Shown one piece after another: positions 10,628 through 23,813 of a stretch of 64,000 bases of DNA. The number at the start of each line of letters is the position of its first letter. Positions within the stretch are counted from its first letter, which is position 1. The DNA lies in assembly GCA_018292915.2 (NCBI GenBank), contig JACVVK020000341.1, positions 331,001 through 395,000 on the forward strand, read 5' to 3'. Under the pieces are notes generated by a model. That model searched no databases. It was not told where the DNA came from and saw only the letters and a program-made list of their open reading frames with translations. A program made the translations under genes and the position numbers. This DNA comes from Batillaria attramentaria (lineage: Eukaryota > Mollusca > Gastropoda > Batillariidae).

Positions 10628-13267
10628 TGGCTGAAGTGCCGACAAATACCGAAAGGAGTCACACCATGATACGCCATCAGCTTTGGTGTATTTAGTTGTA
10701 GGAAAATATTGGGATGCAATGTCTTTTCATGGAATGGAGGAAAACATTCAGCAAAAGGTCAGGCTGGTATCTGGCTCGCTGGGTACATTATGTTCCACGC
10801 CCCCGATCATGCCCCTAATTACTTTTACCGAGTGTTACCGAGAGTCAAACATTCCATCATGTGGAACCAGACTGATAATCCTTCACTAGCAGGTCTGTAA
10901 TCATGTAGCATCACGAGTGAATATAAGGAAAGGAGACGTCTATAATGTGTCCCCACAAGAATGACTCTGCTTTATATTTAAACGTTTATTGTGAAGTGAG
11001 ACGTGTGGGCCGTAATTGAGTTTACCTGAAAACCCCGTGGGATTTTCCCCGTCACTTTCTGTCGTGCGCGGCATTCTGGCGAAAATTAAAATTACAGGAG
11101 ACACGAACAGCAACAGCAGGAGAAAACAGAGGAATCAGAATTTGCATGAAAAAGACATTAGGTTTGTGCGTGAACTGCGACACGGAAACGTCGAAAGACA
11201 TTATCCATCACAGCAAGGAATGTTAGGAAGTTAATGACTTCTTGTTCTTCTCATTTGTCCTGCATTCTAATGGAAACATCATGGACAAAGAAGTGAGTGT
11301 GTAATCTAGTGCAGTGAACAAGTAGAAAAACTCTCCATGGCCCTATTTGCTTCTTGTGCTGTCTGCAAAATCAAATTAGAGACATCAGACAAGTTACGTC
11401 TTATTTCGGGTTGGACTTATTTTTTTGTAATAAAAAAAAAAGTTTCCAAATTAAAAACAAAATCAAAGAGAATTCCTGATTTTTATTTTTTATTTTTATT
11501 TATTTTTTTTTTGAAGGGGGGTTATGTCCACAAGAAGAAGAAAAATATTTCACTGTATTTCCCGCTTGCTGTTTGTCAATTAGGAGACGTAGCATTTGGG
11601 AACACGATTCTATCTACTCAACATTTAATACAAGTAATTAAAACCAGTGTCTGTAAACAGCGGGTTTCATGTCTTATTGATTTATCACCTGTCGGGCGCT
11701 ACAAAAACATCACATTGTACATCCCATCCGCCACGTCCACACTAAATGTGCACCAGAAGTTACAAAATTGAAACTCTATTGCAAACGGCCTTACAGCAGT
11801 GGCCGGACACAGATAGTGTCACTGAAAGTCGTGTTGTGTGACTGATCCTTTAGGACTGTCAGAACACAGTGACTGATCACGTCCCCAGAACACAAGGTAA
11901 TTGCTCTGACAGAACATTACGCGAAATTACTGAGGAAGTACGACGAACGAACGAACACACGAAAAAAGTAGCAGAGAAGAAGACGAAGAAGAGAAGAAGT
12001 AGAAGACTAGAAGTAGGACAGTAGAAGTAGGGATGGTTATCCTAGGTAGGCCTAATGACACGTGAAATCTCGGTCGTAATCAAGCAGACGTCATTGGGCG
12101 CCATTAGAGAGTACGTTTCCGTGCTGCCGCTACGGATCAATGATCAAAGGATTACAATGGAGGGAAAAATGTATAGGGGAGACAGTGGATCCGTGATTAG
12201 CTGTGCTTGACGTGAGTGATGGCTGGTCAGACAAGGGATCAAGAGGAAAGACATTAGTCGTCTGGAACTGTCACATACCTCATGCTGCTTCTTGCACAAG
12301 GCACCGTACGTACTGGACTCACGTAAAAATTAAATCATTGCAGACCATGACCGCGCGGCGCGGAATTCCCCCGTGAACTAGGCACTGTGTGCGTGCACAA
12401 CCCTTGCCAACCGGGAGATTAAAAAAAAATTATTTATTTATTCATTATTCTTATTCATTTTTAAAAAGCAATTTTTCGATATTTTTTGGAACGAGGTCTT
12501 TCTCAGATGTTTCCTAATCGTGTTTGGTATGTTTTGAAAGACAATCATGAGCACTTTTATGGAAAACTATTTTTGATTGGACAAATTGGGCATAGCGGCT
12601 ACAGTGAGAGAGGAGATAACACGGGTTGTGGGTGCTTGGTAACAGCGTCTTTACGCGTCAGTACGCGTCAGCGCCCGGGGTCTAGGTGTGTGGTTGCCAA
12701 CGGTATGCAAGGGCTCTACACGAACACATGGTTGTGAAAAAGTTAAACCTTGTCCGTCTCCAGTCACTCTTATGGCGGGGACGTTAACCCCAAATAAGCA
12801 ACCATTAACCCTTATCAATGAAGAGACCCTAATAGGTTATTCATTCTTGCGAGTAAAGTTGTTTTCTTGGGTAAATGGACATAAAATATGCAAAACAAAA
12901 GAAAGAAAAAAAAGTCTGTCTGTTTTCATGGGAATCATAACTGCTGGGACGCATGTGTTGACAAGAATGTAAAGCACTAATATCTTCACAATTAACATAA
13001 AAACAAAAAAACGGCCGCAGTGCGCATACTTTTCTTTTTTTTTGAGGTGGGGGGGGGGAGGGAGGAGTATTTTTAGGGGAGCCTCATAATGCGAATATCC
13101 GGGGAACTCCACGAAGGCTGTGTGTTTCTTTCTCTCCGTGTCGTGCAATATTAATTTTACAATTTGCACTTTGCTGTTGAATCTAACACCACGTTTGCTT
13201 AACTATGAAAGCGACATGGGAAGAATCGCATCAACTGTGAAGAAAGGTGGTGGAAGAAAGGGAATGC

Positions 13268-13268
<1 letters not shown>
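10628..13268. other. 2.6 kb without a gene
   Basis: AT-rich stretches (11415-11515, 12420-12490) and unique sequence. The 144-codon frame at 11337 passes through poly-A/poly-T runs and has no domain. Confidence 0.6.
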
Positions 13269-13362
<94 letters not shown>

Positions 13363-13380
13363 ACACACACACACACACAC
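13269..13380. repeat. (CA)n microsatellite
   Basis: About 112 bases of CA with one TA interruption at 13358. Confidence 0.97.
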
Positions 13381-14106
13381 GCTGGCTGGCTACACCAGAA
13401 TGTCAAAAAACTTGAACAAGATGTCCCTTGGGAGTAGTCTCCCCTCGTCACGCTCTTCATTCCAAAAAGTGGAACCAGTCCTATCTAGCTTGGGACCCGG
13501 ATAACACTGTGTCCGTCTTATCACGCCCTCACTACGGATTGATTCTGCGCACAGCACTGAGGGAGGAAGCCAAAACACGATAGTAATTAATTACCGTGAG
13601 AGGTCTCTCGTGTTTGAGGACGCCTAGAGACAGGCTGGACTGATTTGTGTGGTTTTCAAAACCCTAGAGAAAGGGAAGCGAATCTGTTGGACGCTTTAAC
13701 CAACGGGCGACAACACAGAAAATAGGGACAGTATGTATTCAACAGCGTACACGTCCTTCTCGAAATAAAGTTCAGCATTACAGTGAATGCAAAGTGATCC
13801 CACATAAATCTAGCCCCCAAGCCGGTGAATAGGGAACTGTTAAACTTTGTCTTGTATGTCTCTCTCTGTGTGTCCATGTGCATCTTCCAGGCTAAGGGAT
13901 TTCCCAAAATTCGACAGTTCTTTGTCAGTGTTTCTCTTAAAACAGTGATTATCGAAATTTATTTTCTTTCTGATGAGCTTATACACAGCCGAACGTGTGA
14001 TCAAGAGTTCTCAATTCTCATTGTCATTCTTGCGATATATATCGAGCATTTTATGAATGATGCAGAACATTGTCAAGTCGACAAGATAAACCAGCCCAGT
14101 GCACTC

Positions 14107-14428
14107 CTGTCAATCTAAAGGGTCCAGCCTGAGAATTCGCGTCCATTGGCATACTACGCACACCATATGGCATGGCCTGGCAAACTTTTTGCCATACACC
14201 ACAACGAGGGAAGCGCACTTACTTTGATATGACTGAAACATGGAAAGAAAGCAGCAAGTCCAGTGACGTCATTTGAGAAAAAAAGACCATTACGTCAATG
14301 TCTTACATCTTGAAATCACCCTTTTCCCATACAATGACGTCATGTACATGCACTGTGTTTTGCCAATACACAGCAGAGTAAAGTGGCGGGGCTTTGCCGA
14401 ATGGAGTCGTCTATTGCTGCATATGGAC
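14107..14428 (+). repeat. Dispersed repeat D2 with CRE palindromes, copy 1
   Basis: Shares AAGACCATTACGTCAAT, CATCTTGAAATCAC, CATACAATGACGTCATG and ACTGTGTTTTGCCA with 30759-30990. It ends with TTTGCCGAATGGAGTCGTC. It contains TGACGTCA at 14264-14271 and 14335-14342. Confidence 0.75.
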
Positions 14429-15122
14429 ATTGTAGACCACTTTCATGTCGACATCATAGGTTGTCTCGTTAAGCAGTGATCGGCAATTCACTCTTAAAAC
14501 GCTGGTGTCAGATTTGGTGTCAGTTTTCAAACTTATATTTTGATGCTCGTAAGTTCCACCCTCCACGCACTCCATTATGTTCTTATTTTTGTTATGTTGT
14601 TTCCTTCATCTTCTTGTTAAAACAATTTGTATTCCTCCCCGCTATGTTCCATGTGCGATTGTTGATCTCACTCACTGTCAATTCACCCCACACACAACAT
14701 TATTCCCCTCTAACTCTGTTCCATATTCACGTAGCTCTCTGCTTAAAGATCTGTAATCTCAACAAAACGCCACAGTGTGGTTTAAAAGAAAAACTGTCCC
14801 ACTATGCAATATGCACAGTCATCTCTGTCACAGTTACAGAGTTTACAGCATCCCTGGAATATCTATAAAAGCCAAGCGGAGCCTGATTTCACAGTTCAGT
14901 TTGCGTTTTAATATTGAGCGAGAAAGATCGCAGTGACTAGTCTTCTCGTGCAGCACACAACACCCGCTAGACGCTGTAGCCATGCGTCTCGCTTACTGAC
15001 CAAACGCACAAAGAAGTGACCGCAAACTCACGCTCTAGTTTTGTAAGGGTCTCCAAAGCGCTGAAAACTCTGCAACTGTGGCGGAGTTGCCTGCATTGTG
15101 CACCGTCGCAGGAGTCGCAGTT

Positions 15123-15244
<122 letters not shown>

Positions 15245-15619
15245 TTTGCGGCTTTTTGTTCAGATTGCAGATTTTTAAATGGAAGAAGGGAAGGGACGGT
15301 GCTGTTGGTTCCCGTCATGACTTATTCATCATGGCCCCCACGGAGGCGGATTTCGGAGAGCATGACGTCACTGAACTGTAAATTAAGGCCTGAGCCACCC
15401 AACAGACGTCTTTCTGTGAAAAAAAACAAAAAAACGAGAGAAAGTTTTACCCTTCTCCCGCCTTCCGCAATGGTTTGTGTCCATCACTTGGTTAACACGG
15501 GCAAAGGAATGCACTTAGTAAGTCATCCCTAGCACAAAGAACCGTCAGAGAGCTGGGAAAATATAGACATGTATCAGTGATACAACTCATTTTCCGTCTG
15601 TTTCAACATCCAGTTACAT

Positions 15620-16040
15620 GTACTATGGTTAATCCATTACACAGTACAGACAGACTGTAGAAACCCGTTCTGGAAGCAACATCCAGTTACATGTACCATG
15701 CCTGGTCCTACACTGCAAAAAGACAGTAGAAAACCGTTCTGAAAGCAACATCCAGTTACATGTACCATGCCTGGTCCTTGTACACAGTACAGACAGACTG
15801 TAGAAAACCGTTCTGGAAGCAACATCCAGTTACATGTACCATGCCTGGTCCTTGTACACAGTACAGACAGACTGTAGGAAACCGTTCTGGAAGCAACATC
15901 CAGTTACATGTACCATGCCTGGTCCTTGTACACAGTACAGATAGACTGTAGAAAACCGTTCTGGAAACAACATCCAGTTACATGTACTATGCCTGGTCAT
16001 TGTACACACTCAAAAAGACTGTAGAAAACCGTTCTGGAAT
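15620..16040. repeat. 74-bp minisatellite, about 5.7 copies
   Basis: Units start CAGACTGTAGAAAACCGTTC, for example at 15794 and 15868. The central copies are near identical and the edges diverged. Each contains GTTACATGTACCATG. Confidence 0.95.
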
Positions 16041-16585
16041 CAGGCTAGAGAGGAACGTTTCCAGTTACAGTAGAATTCCCATGGCAACATGACTCATGAA
16101 AAGAAGCTTGAATTTAAAGAATAAAGATAAAAGTGCCTTTTTTGAACAACAAAATCAATACGAAATTTGGCAGCTGGAAACCATTCCTCTTTTGGACATT
16201 CACCTCCCGGTTTATAAGTATAACAGCCTCTAACAATACGACTTCAGTTTGCCATCTTTAGCATACATCCTACATTGTGCTGAGTGTGATGTTTCCTTTC
16301 ATCCACAGTAGCAATGGCATTAATATTAGGATCAGCGAATTCAATATTGCGGCTCATATTGTATTATTTTGTAAACATCAATCCATTGCTGTCTGTACAT
16401 AGGACATGGATTAACCATCACTCTCTCTCTCTTCCGTCCCCTTGGCAGTCTGTCCCCTTCCCCCACGACTCCCCCATCCTCTCTCTCTCTCACGCGCACT
16501 ACACCATAGTGCTTGTTAAAGTGTGGGCTCGCATTCTAATTACAGGAACTGCTTTTTGCCAGATATGCTCATGGTCTCCGTTTAC

Positions 16586-17480
16586 ACCTCAGGGGATCAC
16601 ATACACTTCTACAGCTCTTGTCTTGTCCTGTCTTTCCTACACCCGGCTCAGGGGATCACATACACTTCTACAGCTCTTGTCTTGTCCTGTCTTCCCTACA
16701 CCCGGCTCAGGGGATCACATACACTTCTACAGCTCTTGTCTTGTCCTGTCTTCCCTACACCCGGCTCAGGGGATCACATACACTTCTACAGCTCTTGTCT
16801 TCTCCTGTCTTACCTACACCCGGCTCAGGGGATCACATACACTGCTACAGCTCTTGTCTTGTCCTGTCTTCCCTACACCCGGCTCAGGGGATCACATACA
16901 CTTCTACAGCTCTTGTCTTGTCCTGTCTTCCCTACACCCGGCTCAGGGGATCACATACACTTCTACAGCTCTTGTCTTGTCCTGTCTTTCCTACACCCGG
17001 CTCAGGGGATCACATACACTTCTACAGCTCTTGTCTTGTCCTGTCTTCCCTACACCCGGCTCAGGGGATCACATACACTTCTACAGCTCTTGTCTTCTCC
17101 TGTCTTACCTACACCCGGCTCAGGGGATCACATACACTTCTACAGCTCTTGTCTTCTCCTGTCTTACCTACACCCGGCTCAGGGGATCACATACACTGCT
17201 ACAGCGCTTGTCTTGTCCTGTCTTTCCTACACCCGGCTCAGGGGATCACACATACACTTCTACAGCTCTTGTCTTGTCCTGTCTTTCCTACACCCGGCTC
17301 AGGGGATCACATACACTTCTACAGCTCTTGTCTTGTCCTGTCTTTCCTACACCTCAGGGGATCACATACACTGCTACAGCTCTTGTCTTGTCCTGTCTTT
17401 CCTACACCCGGCTCAGGGGATCACATACACTTCTACAGCTCTTGTCTTGTCCTGTCTTTCCTACACCTCAGGGGGATCAC
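16586..17480. repeat. 59-bp minisatellite, about 15 copies
   Basis: Units begin AGGGGATCACATACACTTCT and end TACACCCGGCTC. Variants (CTTCTCCTG/CTTGTCCTG, ACTTC/ACTGC, and shorter units lacking CCGGCTC) form blocks that recur, which suggests duplication of several units at once. All three plus frames are open, up to 391 codons. Confidence 0.97.
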
Positions 17481-17877
17481 ATACACTGAAACAGCGCGTG
17501 TGAAGTACTGTTTTTCCTTCTGTCTAGACAGTGTCAGTAAAGGAGAAAGAAGACACACGGCATGAACGACTTGTTTAGTTTCGTTCCTCTTGTGTAAACG
17601 CTTCATTTATTTGGTCAGGTACCAGCTGGTGCGCTCCCTCTTGGTTTTTTTTTTCCAGCGCACTTTGATATAAAGGCGCGGGGGAGGACGGTTTGGCGGG
17701 GGCGGGGGGGGGGGGGAGGGTGATAAGGGTACTCTCTTTGAACAGGAAACGCTTGCTGTATTTTATTTTTGTTTTTAATTTTAGAATATTTCAACAACAA
17801 CAACAACAACAAACAACAAAAAAAGAAGCCTTCATAAAGCCTGCAGGCTACTGTGAATCTCCGACCAGCCTGGTATA

Positions 17878-17952
17878 ACTGTGTTACTGATAATGGTTAT
17901 AAGTGCTAAGTGTAACTGTGTTACTGATAATGGTTATAGGTGCTAAGTGTAA
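17878..17952. repeat. Two-copy 37-bp direct repeat
   Basis: GTGTTACTGATAATGGTTAT and AGTGCTAAGTGTAAC repeat once. Confidence 0.85.
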
Positions 17953-18339
17953 CACAATCAGACAGGCAGGCAGGAGGAGAGCAACACTACAAGGACCGGA
18001 GGCGAACACCGACACCTCTACAATCTTCCCCTCCCCTTGACATTCTCACCCTCTCATTTGGGGCGTGCCTGGGGAAAAGTGACATCCAGGAAAAAAAAAA
18101 AACATTCATGGATACTAAGATAGTAGATGTCTCAGTGTGAGACATGGGCCACTGTCACAAGTTGATACGCGATGGAAAACTAGACCCTGCACTCAGACAC
18201 TACATAGTTAGGCTGGAGTGATTATAAATAATATTGCAAAATGGCCTGTCGGCCGCGTTGTGAAATGGTCGACATAACACTCGGTTGTAAGATTTTACCA
18301 ACGTTAGATTTTAAACAGAATATCGACTCACTATTCTGA

Positions 18340-18425
18340 ACAACAACAGCAACAACAACAACAACAACAATTCAATTCAACTCAATTCAAAATACTTTAT
18401 TGTCTGTTTAGGGGAGAATCTAAAA
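18340..18425 (-). mobile_element. Probable retroelement 3' end with (TTGAA)n-like tail
   Basis: The reverse complement reads AGACAATAAAGTATTTTGAA then TTGAGTTGAATTGAATTG and (TTG)n. The AATAAAG plus tandem-tail layout matches the other ends here. The body is not otherwise shared. Confidence 0.5.
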
Positions 18426-19219
18426 AACAAAAAACAAACAACAAACAACAACAGAAAATAGCAACAACATAAAACAACAGCATGATAAGAGCAGCATAAA
18501 ACAATAACGCAATCAACATTAAGTTACTACAATGGTTGTATCTTATGTCGAAAATACATTTAAAAGTTCTGAAACTTTCCAAAGTCCTAAACGACAGCTG
18601 TGGCTTCTGGCAAAGACTCCCCCCCCCCCTCCCTTCCCACTCCCCTCTCTCTGAGTCTCTCTCTGATGGTCATTAAGATAAAGGCAGACGGAGCGTGATA
18701 GGTGATTAAAGTGCCGGCGGTGACAGAGCGCGATCTGGGTTACTGTTCTGTATCAAACATCGATTTGCTGCCTTTCCACTTGAGTTGCCGCTGCCCCATC
18801 TTACACTCCCACACCCTCCTTCATGCTGCACTCCCTCCTCTTCACATCTCGCCATAATCAGTCATGTTCGCCGTCAGAACTCTGCACTTTCCGTGTCAGG
18901 TCATTGATGAAACGTCACCACTTTTTTTCTGAAAGAACTTCTGAAAGATTTCACTCAATGCGATTAAAAGCGCTTCCATTCTCACTGCGCAGAACGAATC
19001 GTCGATTTTTCGTACATACACAGCGTGAGCGGCAAGGTTTCAGATTCTGAAATAGCACCAGAAATTAATAAGATCACAGGTTTTGTGCTCACCACAGCGT
19101 CCAAACTGATAGGGCCGCCCGTCATGTTTCCATTTTGATGCCTGAAATTGAAGCGGTTGAAAGGACACGTGCAGTGCGACGGCCCCACAAACGGCAGTGA
19201 CATGTAAAGGTGACATTTC

Positions 19220-19254
<35 letters not shown>
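19220..19254. repeat. (GA)n microsatellite
   Basis: GA tract directly 5' of the D1-like copy 3. Confidence 0.95.
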
Positions 19255-19255
<1 letters not shown>

Positions 19256-19258
<3 letters not shown>

Positions 19259-19445
19259 TTGTTCTGAAACATTTGTGCTTGTGACTGTGCCTGTGCGCTC
19301 GACACTGTCATAGTGATAGCTTAGAGAACAGTAGAGCTCGGAATGCAACACACTGACGTTTGATGGCCCTGTAAACGCGGGAAAACGCGTGTAAACTAAG
19401 TCAGCCGTATTTCCCATGTGGGCTGCAGCAACACAGTGTGCTGCC
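19256..19445 (+). repeat. Dispersed repeat D1-like, copy 3
   Basis: GTGCTTGTGACTGTGCCTGTGC, shortened here to TTGTGACTGTGCCTGTGC, and AACACACTGACGTTTGATGG are shared with 61768-61856. The order GCCTGTGCGCT, then GATAGCTTAGAGAACAGTAG, parallels copies 1 and 2. It follows (GA)n at 19220-19253. Confidence 0.65.
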
Positions 19446-20084
19446 AAGTCGAGTACAGCCGTAACGCTGTCAACAGTTTCAATCAGTGAAACTGTGGCTC
19501 TGTCTAACTGCCCTCATGCTAAGTACCACCAAAACAGATCAAAACAATCTGTGAGTCTAAAAATCTTTAAAACTGATTCTTTAACAGACGGTGTTTGAAC
19601 ATAGTGAGTCATCCGATTACAACCTTGGACAAAATCTCGGACAAACAAAGTCCACGCGGTCAGCTTGAGGCGGTCAGTGTAAATACAGGGGTGCGTCAAC
19701 CAAGAATGAGAATGCGCTGCAAAATAATTGTCATCTGAGTGTGAGACCAGGGGAATGTCTCTCACTGTAACTATTAGAACTCCTCTCCTTGCACTCCCTT
19801 ACACTTACAGAGTCTGTCTACCCGTTTTAGAAATGTTCCGTTGAAGTCATCGTTCACCAGCCCTGCGGCGCCTCGACCGTCACATGAGAGACAGGTATGT
19901 GCGGCGAGGAATAGTCCACCATACCCTGCCATACAAGCAACAGACAGTAGTAAATGGCGGTTTTGTTGCCACCATGACCCGGGGTATAAAGATGAGCTAC
20001 AATTACTGATCTTGCTCCTTTCTAATGCACCGTGCGGGTTAAGACTAAAAGGCTTGCCTTGATCACAAGTATCTCAACCAGTCA

Positions 20085-20290
20085 TCTTTACACATGCCCT
20101 ACCGCGAAACCAGTATCCCACGTTGTTTTTTTTTTAACTCTTTTTCGGTTTTTGCCCTGTATGCCAAAATCAGGCGAGATTAACAGTTCCTTGACGACTC
20201 TTATTGCAGCCAAACACGAGTATATAATCAAAGTGTTTGCCGAGTGGAGTCGTCTATTGGTGCCCCACCATAGCGTCGTCATACGTCAGA
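20085..20290 (+). repeat. Dispersed repeat D3, copy 1, joined to a D2 3' end
   Basis: TATCCCACGTT, CTTTTTCGGTTTTTGCCCTG and AAATCAGGCGAGATTA match 20957-21080 closely. Its end (TTTGCCGAGTGGAGTCGTC at 20237) matches the D2 end at 14393, so D2 and D3 may be parts of one element. Confidence 0.7.
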
Positions 20291-20703
20291 CAGACTTTGT
20301 TTCGCACAGTTCACCTCAACCTCCTCAAGTGTCGTGGTGATCTACAACCTCGGGCATGCACCGGCCCGGGCTGACGTTTCACTGCTCGTTCCGGCGGGCC
20401 GGGGTACACAAGCTGATCACTCGAGTGTTGGCCGAACGTGATCGATTGATGGTCACAGTTGCTATTTTTGGTCGCCAGTCGGCTGGCCGACGGTGAGAGG
20501 TGCCAATGGTCGTCACCTCCAAGGGAGAGAAATCAGAAGAGAAGGGAGAAAAGCAAAACAGAGAGGAAACGTGATCAAAAGTTGATTGGTCCTGTTCCCC
20601 GGGGTTTGTTGTAAGTCGTCTGCGCGGCGGAGAGCTACATTTGTAAGGCACACAGAGACACCAAACAGAAGTTTGGTCGTGCCGAGATCTTGGCAGACGA
20701 AAG

Positions 20704-20705
<2 letters not shown>

Positions 20706-20749
<44 letters not shown>
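20706..20749. repeat. (GT)n microsatellite
   Basis: About 44 bases of GT followed by a G/T-rich stretch to 20830. Confidence 0.95.
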
Positions 20750-20752
<3 letters not shown>

Positions 20753-20956
20753 GGGTGGTGGTGGTGGTGTTGGTCTGGGCCGGTGATGGGGGTGAGGGTG
20801 ATGGTGGGTTGGGAGGGGGTGGGTGGGTGTCGGGTGAGAATTCCATCATAATGTTGCTGATCGAGTAGCGACTGAACTGATGTTGCCATGGAAACGATGC
20901 CACGTCTGATGAATGGATTCACGTAAAAACAAGGACAGCAAAAAGTGGACGTTTTA

Positions 20957-21080
20957 ACACATACCGTACCGCACACGAATATCCCACGTTTTGACTCTTT
21001 TTCGGTTTCTGCCCTGTATGTGAAAATCAGGCAAGATTACCGGTTCCTTGACGACGCTTACTGCAGCAAACACGAGTAGA
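20957..21080 (+). repeat. Dispersed repeat D3, copy 2
   Basis: A direct repeat of 20092-20221 about 870 bases away. It lacks the D2-like end. Confidence 0.7.
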
Positions 21081-21434
21081 ATCAACGTGCAACACTCACA
21101 CCAAGCTAAATGAACATTCACACAAACTGAATTAATCATGACTTTTTGTGTGTATGTGAGGCTACTGGTGCAAAAACCCAAACATACTTGGTAGGGCAGG
21201 AATTGAGTTAAGAGGTGGTGAATGTTCAGCACGTGCCGTACGTGTCCTCGTCATCGGTTTTTTTTTCCGCTAGCAGTTGCACCCCCCTCCTCCCCCCCCC
21301 CCCCTTCCGCCGAAGGTCAGAACTGTGGCCAGGCTTCAGAGTTAATTCCCCGGGTCCGTCTCTGACTTCTCGCCTGTCTCCTTGTCAGTCCCTGGTATGG
21401 ACTACATCTGTCTAATTTGCGAGCCGTGAGGTAT

Positions 21435-21437
<3 letters not shown>

Positions 21438-21487
<50 letters not shown>
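21438..21487. repeat. (GT)n microsatellite
   Basis: About 50 bases of uninterrupted GT. Confidence 0.95.
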
Positions 21488-21488
<1 letters not shown>

Positions 21489-23257
21489 GTCTTAATGACT
21501 TGTCGTGTTTCATCTACCACATGGATCAGGTGTCTCTCCCTCTCTCTGTCAAATCCTCCAGTAAAGTCCGACAGTATTCACGGAGATTACTTGCGACACC
21601 AGCAGAAAAAAAGTATCGATGTCAAACTGTGATGATTACTCTCGGTTCTCTCCTCCTATCAGCCCTAAGTACACGAGTTCTTCCCCTTCAGCACTCACAC
21701 TGCGATCTCTGGATTCCGAGCCCACACGAGGGAAGGCCACTGGTTCTGATTACAACGACACGGCAGGAGGCTGGTGCGTGTTACGTAGAGACATCGAGGA
21801 CACATTCACTTTAATTCTCCATGCATCTCTGTCCCATCGGCTTCACTAAACGCCAGCAAAGCCGGTGTCACAGAGATGTCCTCCCTGCTGCTTTGAGTCG
21901 TTCTTCCATTTGTGTCAATTTCAGCGTCAGAGTAGAGGGAAAGTTTGCCCACGCACTACGAACAAGACCTTGAAGTAGGCGAGTGTAAACTGAATTCCCA
22001 ATCCCTCAGTTCACTGGGAAAAAAGCTGCAGAACACGATCGATGGCGTAAAAGAGGATTAGAAGCAGAGTACACTGTCATTTCTCACCGGATCCCCGCCA
22101 CCAAAGGAGCGTGTAGATTGGACGGGAGCAGGCCAAGTATTCATCACTCACAAACTCATTTCTGTCTTCTCACCTTGAGCACCAGAAACTGTTTTCCTGT
22201 CTCCACCACTTTACGGGGTGTATTCAAGATGGCGGAGAGATTTTTCTGGTGCTATTAGGGTTTGAAAAAAAAAAGGACGTCAACAGATGTTACGTGATGA
22301 TTGAAATAAGAATGTGCGCACGTTGTCACATTGTAGTGACGTGTCGGTGAAACTCGTCGCCTGGTTTATAATCGGCCTTTTCCCTTCACGCCGACAAAGG
22401 AAATCCGTTGTAAAAACTCGGTGATATTCACATTTTGAATGAAAAAACTCGGTAGAGGTACTATTGTTTGGACCCCCCCCCCCCCCCCCGCCGGGGAAAA
22501 AAAAGTAAAAAAAGTGATAAAACAATAAAGACAAAAGAGGAAAAACAAACCCAAAACAACGCCAACAACAAAAACAAACAAACACACAACAACAGAAAAA
22601 TAACAACTTTGAAATGGAAGTGAGCGACAATGTTTGAATCTTAGCACCAAGTAGCACCGGAAAACTCCCGCCATCTTGACTGCACCCCGTGTCCACCATC
22701 TCCGCTCTGATGCCTTGATTGCATGTGACCTAACCTAAAGCACTCTGCAGTTCAGTCCACAACACTTTTACTCCCAATCAACAGACTAGACCTGGAGGAG
22801 TCTGCCTTTTTTATTTCTCGTCAGCTGCACACCTCACAACCCAAAATCTATCAGGACACGGAAAGAGGGAGGTAATTACGCCCTGAGGGAACCCCGCCCT
22901 TAGGAAAAAAAAGAAAAGAAAAAGATATCATGGCGATTGTATATCTTCAACGGTCGTCGTGGTAACAAGCAGGCATTCTGGGTAAAAACCTCTTACGGCG
23001 GCTGTTCTAAGAAACCATCCCACTCCCTCCTCCGCCCTCATTACAGGCTGGTTTGTTCAAATCGTTTGATGCGCTCTTGCAAAATCGATCTGTTTGTTTT
23101 TAATTTGAACAAAATCATGAGATCTGCTTCTCAGGAAATCTTTGAACGCTGTGCCGTTCGGGAGGAAAAAAACAAAAACAAACAAGCAACCTACTGTTCT
23201 CATGACATTCTTCATCAATGTGCAGTATCAACATGTTTCATTCTTTCACTGGACAAG
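21488..23257. other. No gene seen
   Basis: Unique sequence with C-runs at 21280-21305 (just outside) and 22472-22490, and A-rich DNA at 22495-22600. The frames are low-complexity. Confidence 0.6.
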
Positions 23258-23416
23258 AAGGATAGGCGGATGGGTGTTGGAGAGTTTGACGTCATTTTCC
23301 ACCATTCATAGCTGATATCAAAGACGGGGCAACGAGGGAAAAGGTCAGCACAAATGTTTGATCCCAGCTGGAAATCGAACTCACATCCGGAGCATTGAAA
23401 GTCCCAGGTTCTGCCG
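23258..23416 (-). mobile_element. Diverged tRNA-derived SINE (family 1)
   Basis: An older copy of the same element with several changes in the tRNA head, including ATCGAACTCACATCC in the B-box region (minus-strand sense). A 9-bp flank, CTGGACAAG, occurs at 23249-23257 and 23417-23425 and is a probable target duplication. It lies about 230 bases from the family 1 copy at 23644, in the opposite orientation. Confidence 0.82.
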
Positions 23417-23643
23417 CTGGACAAGGGGGGTGGGGGTGGGGGTGGTGGTAAGTCCATGCATTTGTGCGTCAGTCATTCAATTCCACTGGAGTTACCTTTT
23501 CCTGCATACATTTCTTGATCCAGGTGAATGCGGTTATTTTCACCATGGAAAACCACTCTGGTGTGCGGAATGGCATCCGTAATGTTACCAGTTACATGTA
23601 ACACAACATGGTCTGGACTGGCACGGCTAGTCCGATTCATCTG

Positions 23644-23813
23644 GGGGAACCGGGGTGGCCGAATGGTAGAGCGTTAAACTTCTAATCCTCGGGTCGTGAG
23701 TTCGTATCCCGGCTGGGGCCAGATATTTGTGCTGGCTTTTTCATCGTTGCCCCGTCTTTGGTATCACCCGTATGTGGTGGAAAAGGACGTTAAGCCCCCA
23801 AACACCCACCCAC
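23644..23813 (+). mobile_element. tRNA-derived SINE (family 1) with 12-bp target duplication
   Basis: A plus-strand copy with an intact A box, TTCGTATCC as a one-base variant of the B box, and the (ACCC)n tail. It is flanked by CCGATTCATCTG at 23632-23643 and 23814-23825. Confidence 0.92.

Larger units (their letters stand above)
17481..20084. other. No gene seen
   Basis: Holds a (CAA)n tract near 17792, the retroelement tail at 18340, a C-run near 18620 and D1 copy 3. No exon is supported. Confidence 0.6.

Noticed and set aside
11337..11771. 144-codon open frame
   Set aside because: It runs through poly-A and poly-T tracts and encodes low-complexity Lys/Phe stretches.
16314..17489. 391-codon open frame, the longest in the window
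   Set aside because: Produced by a 59-bp stop-free tandem repeat open in all three frames.
20635..20976. Frame rich in His/Thr, possibly metal-binding
   Set aside because: The His-Thr run is the complement of the (GT)n tract at 20706.
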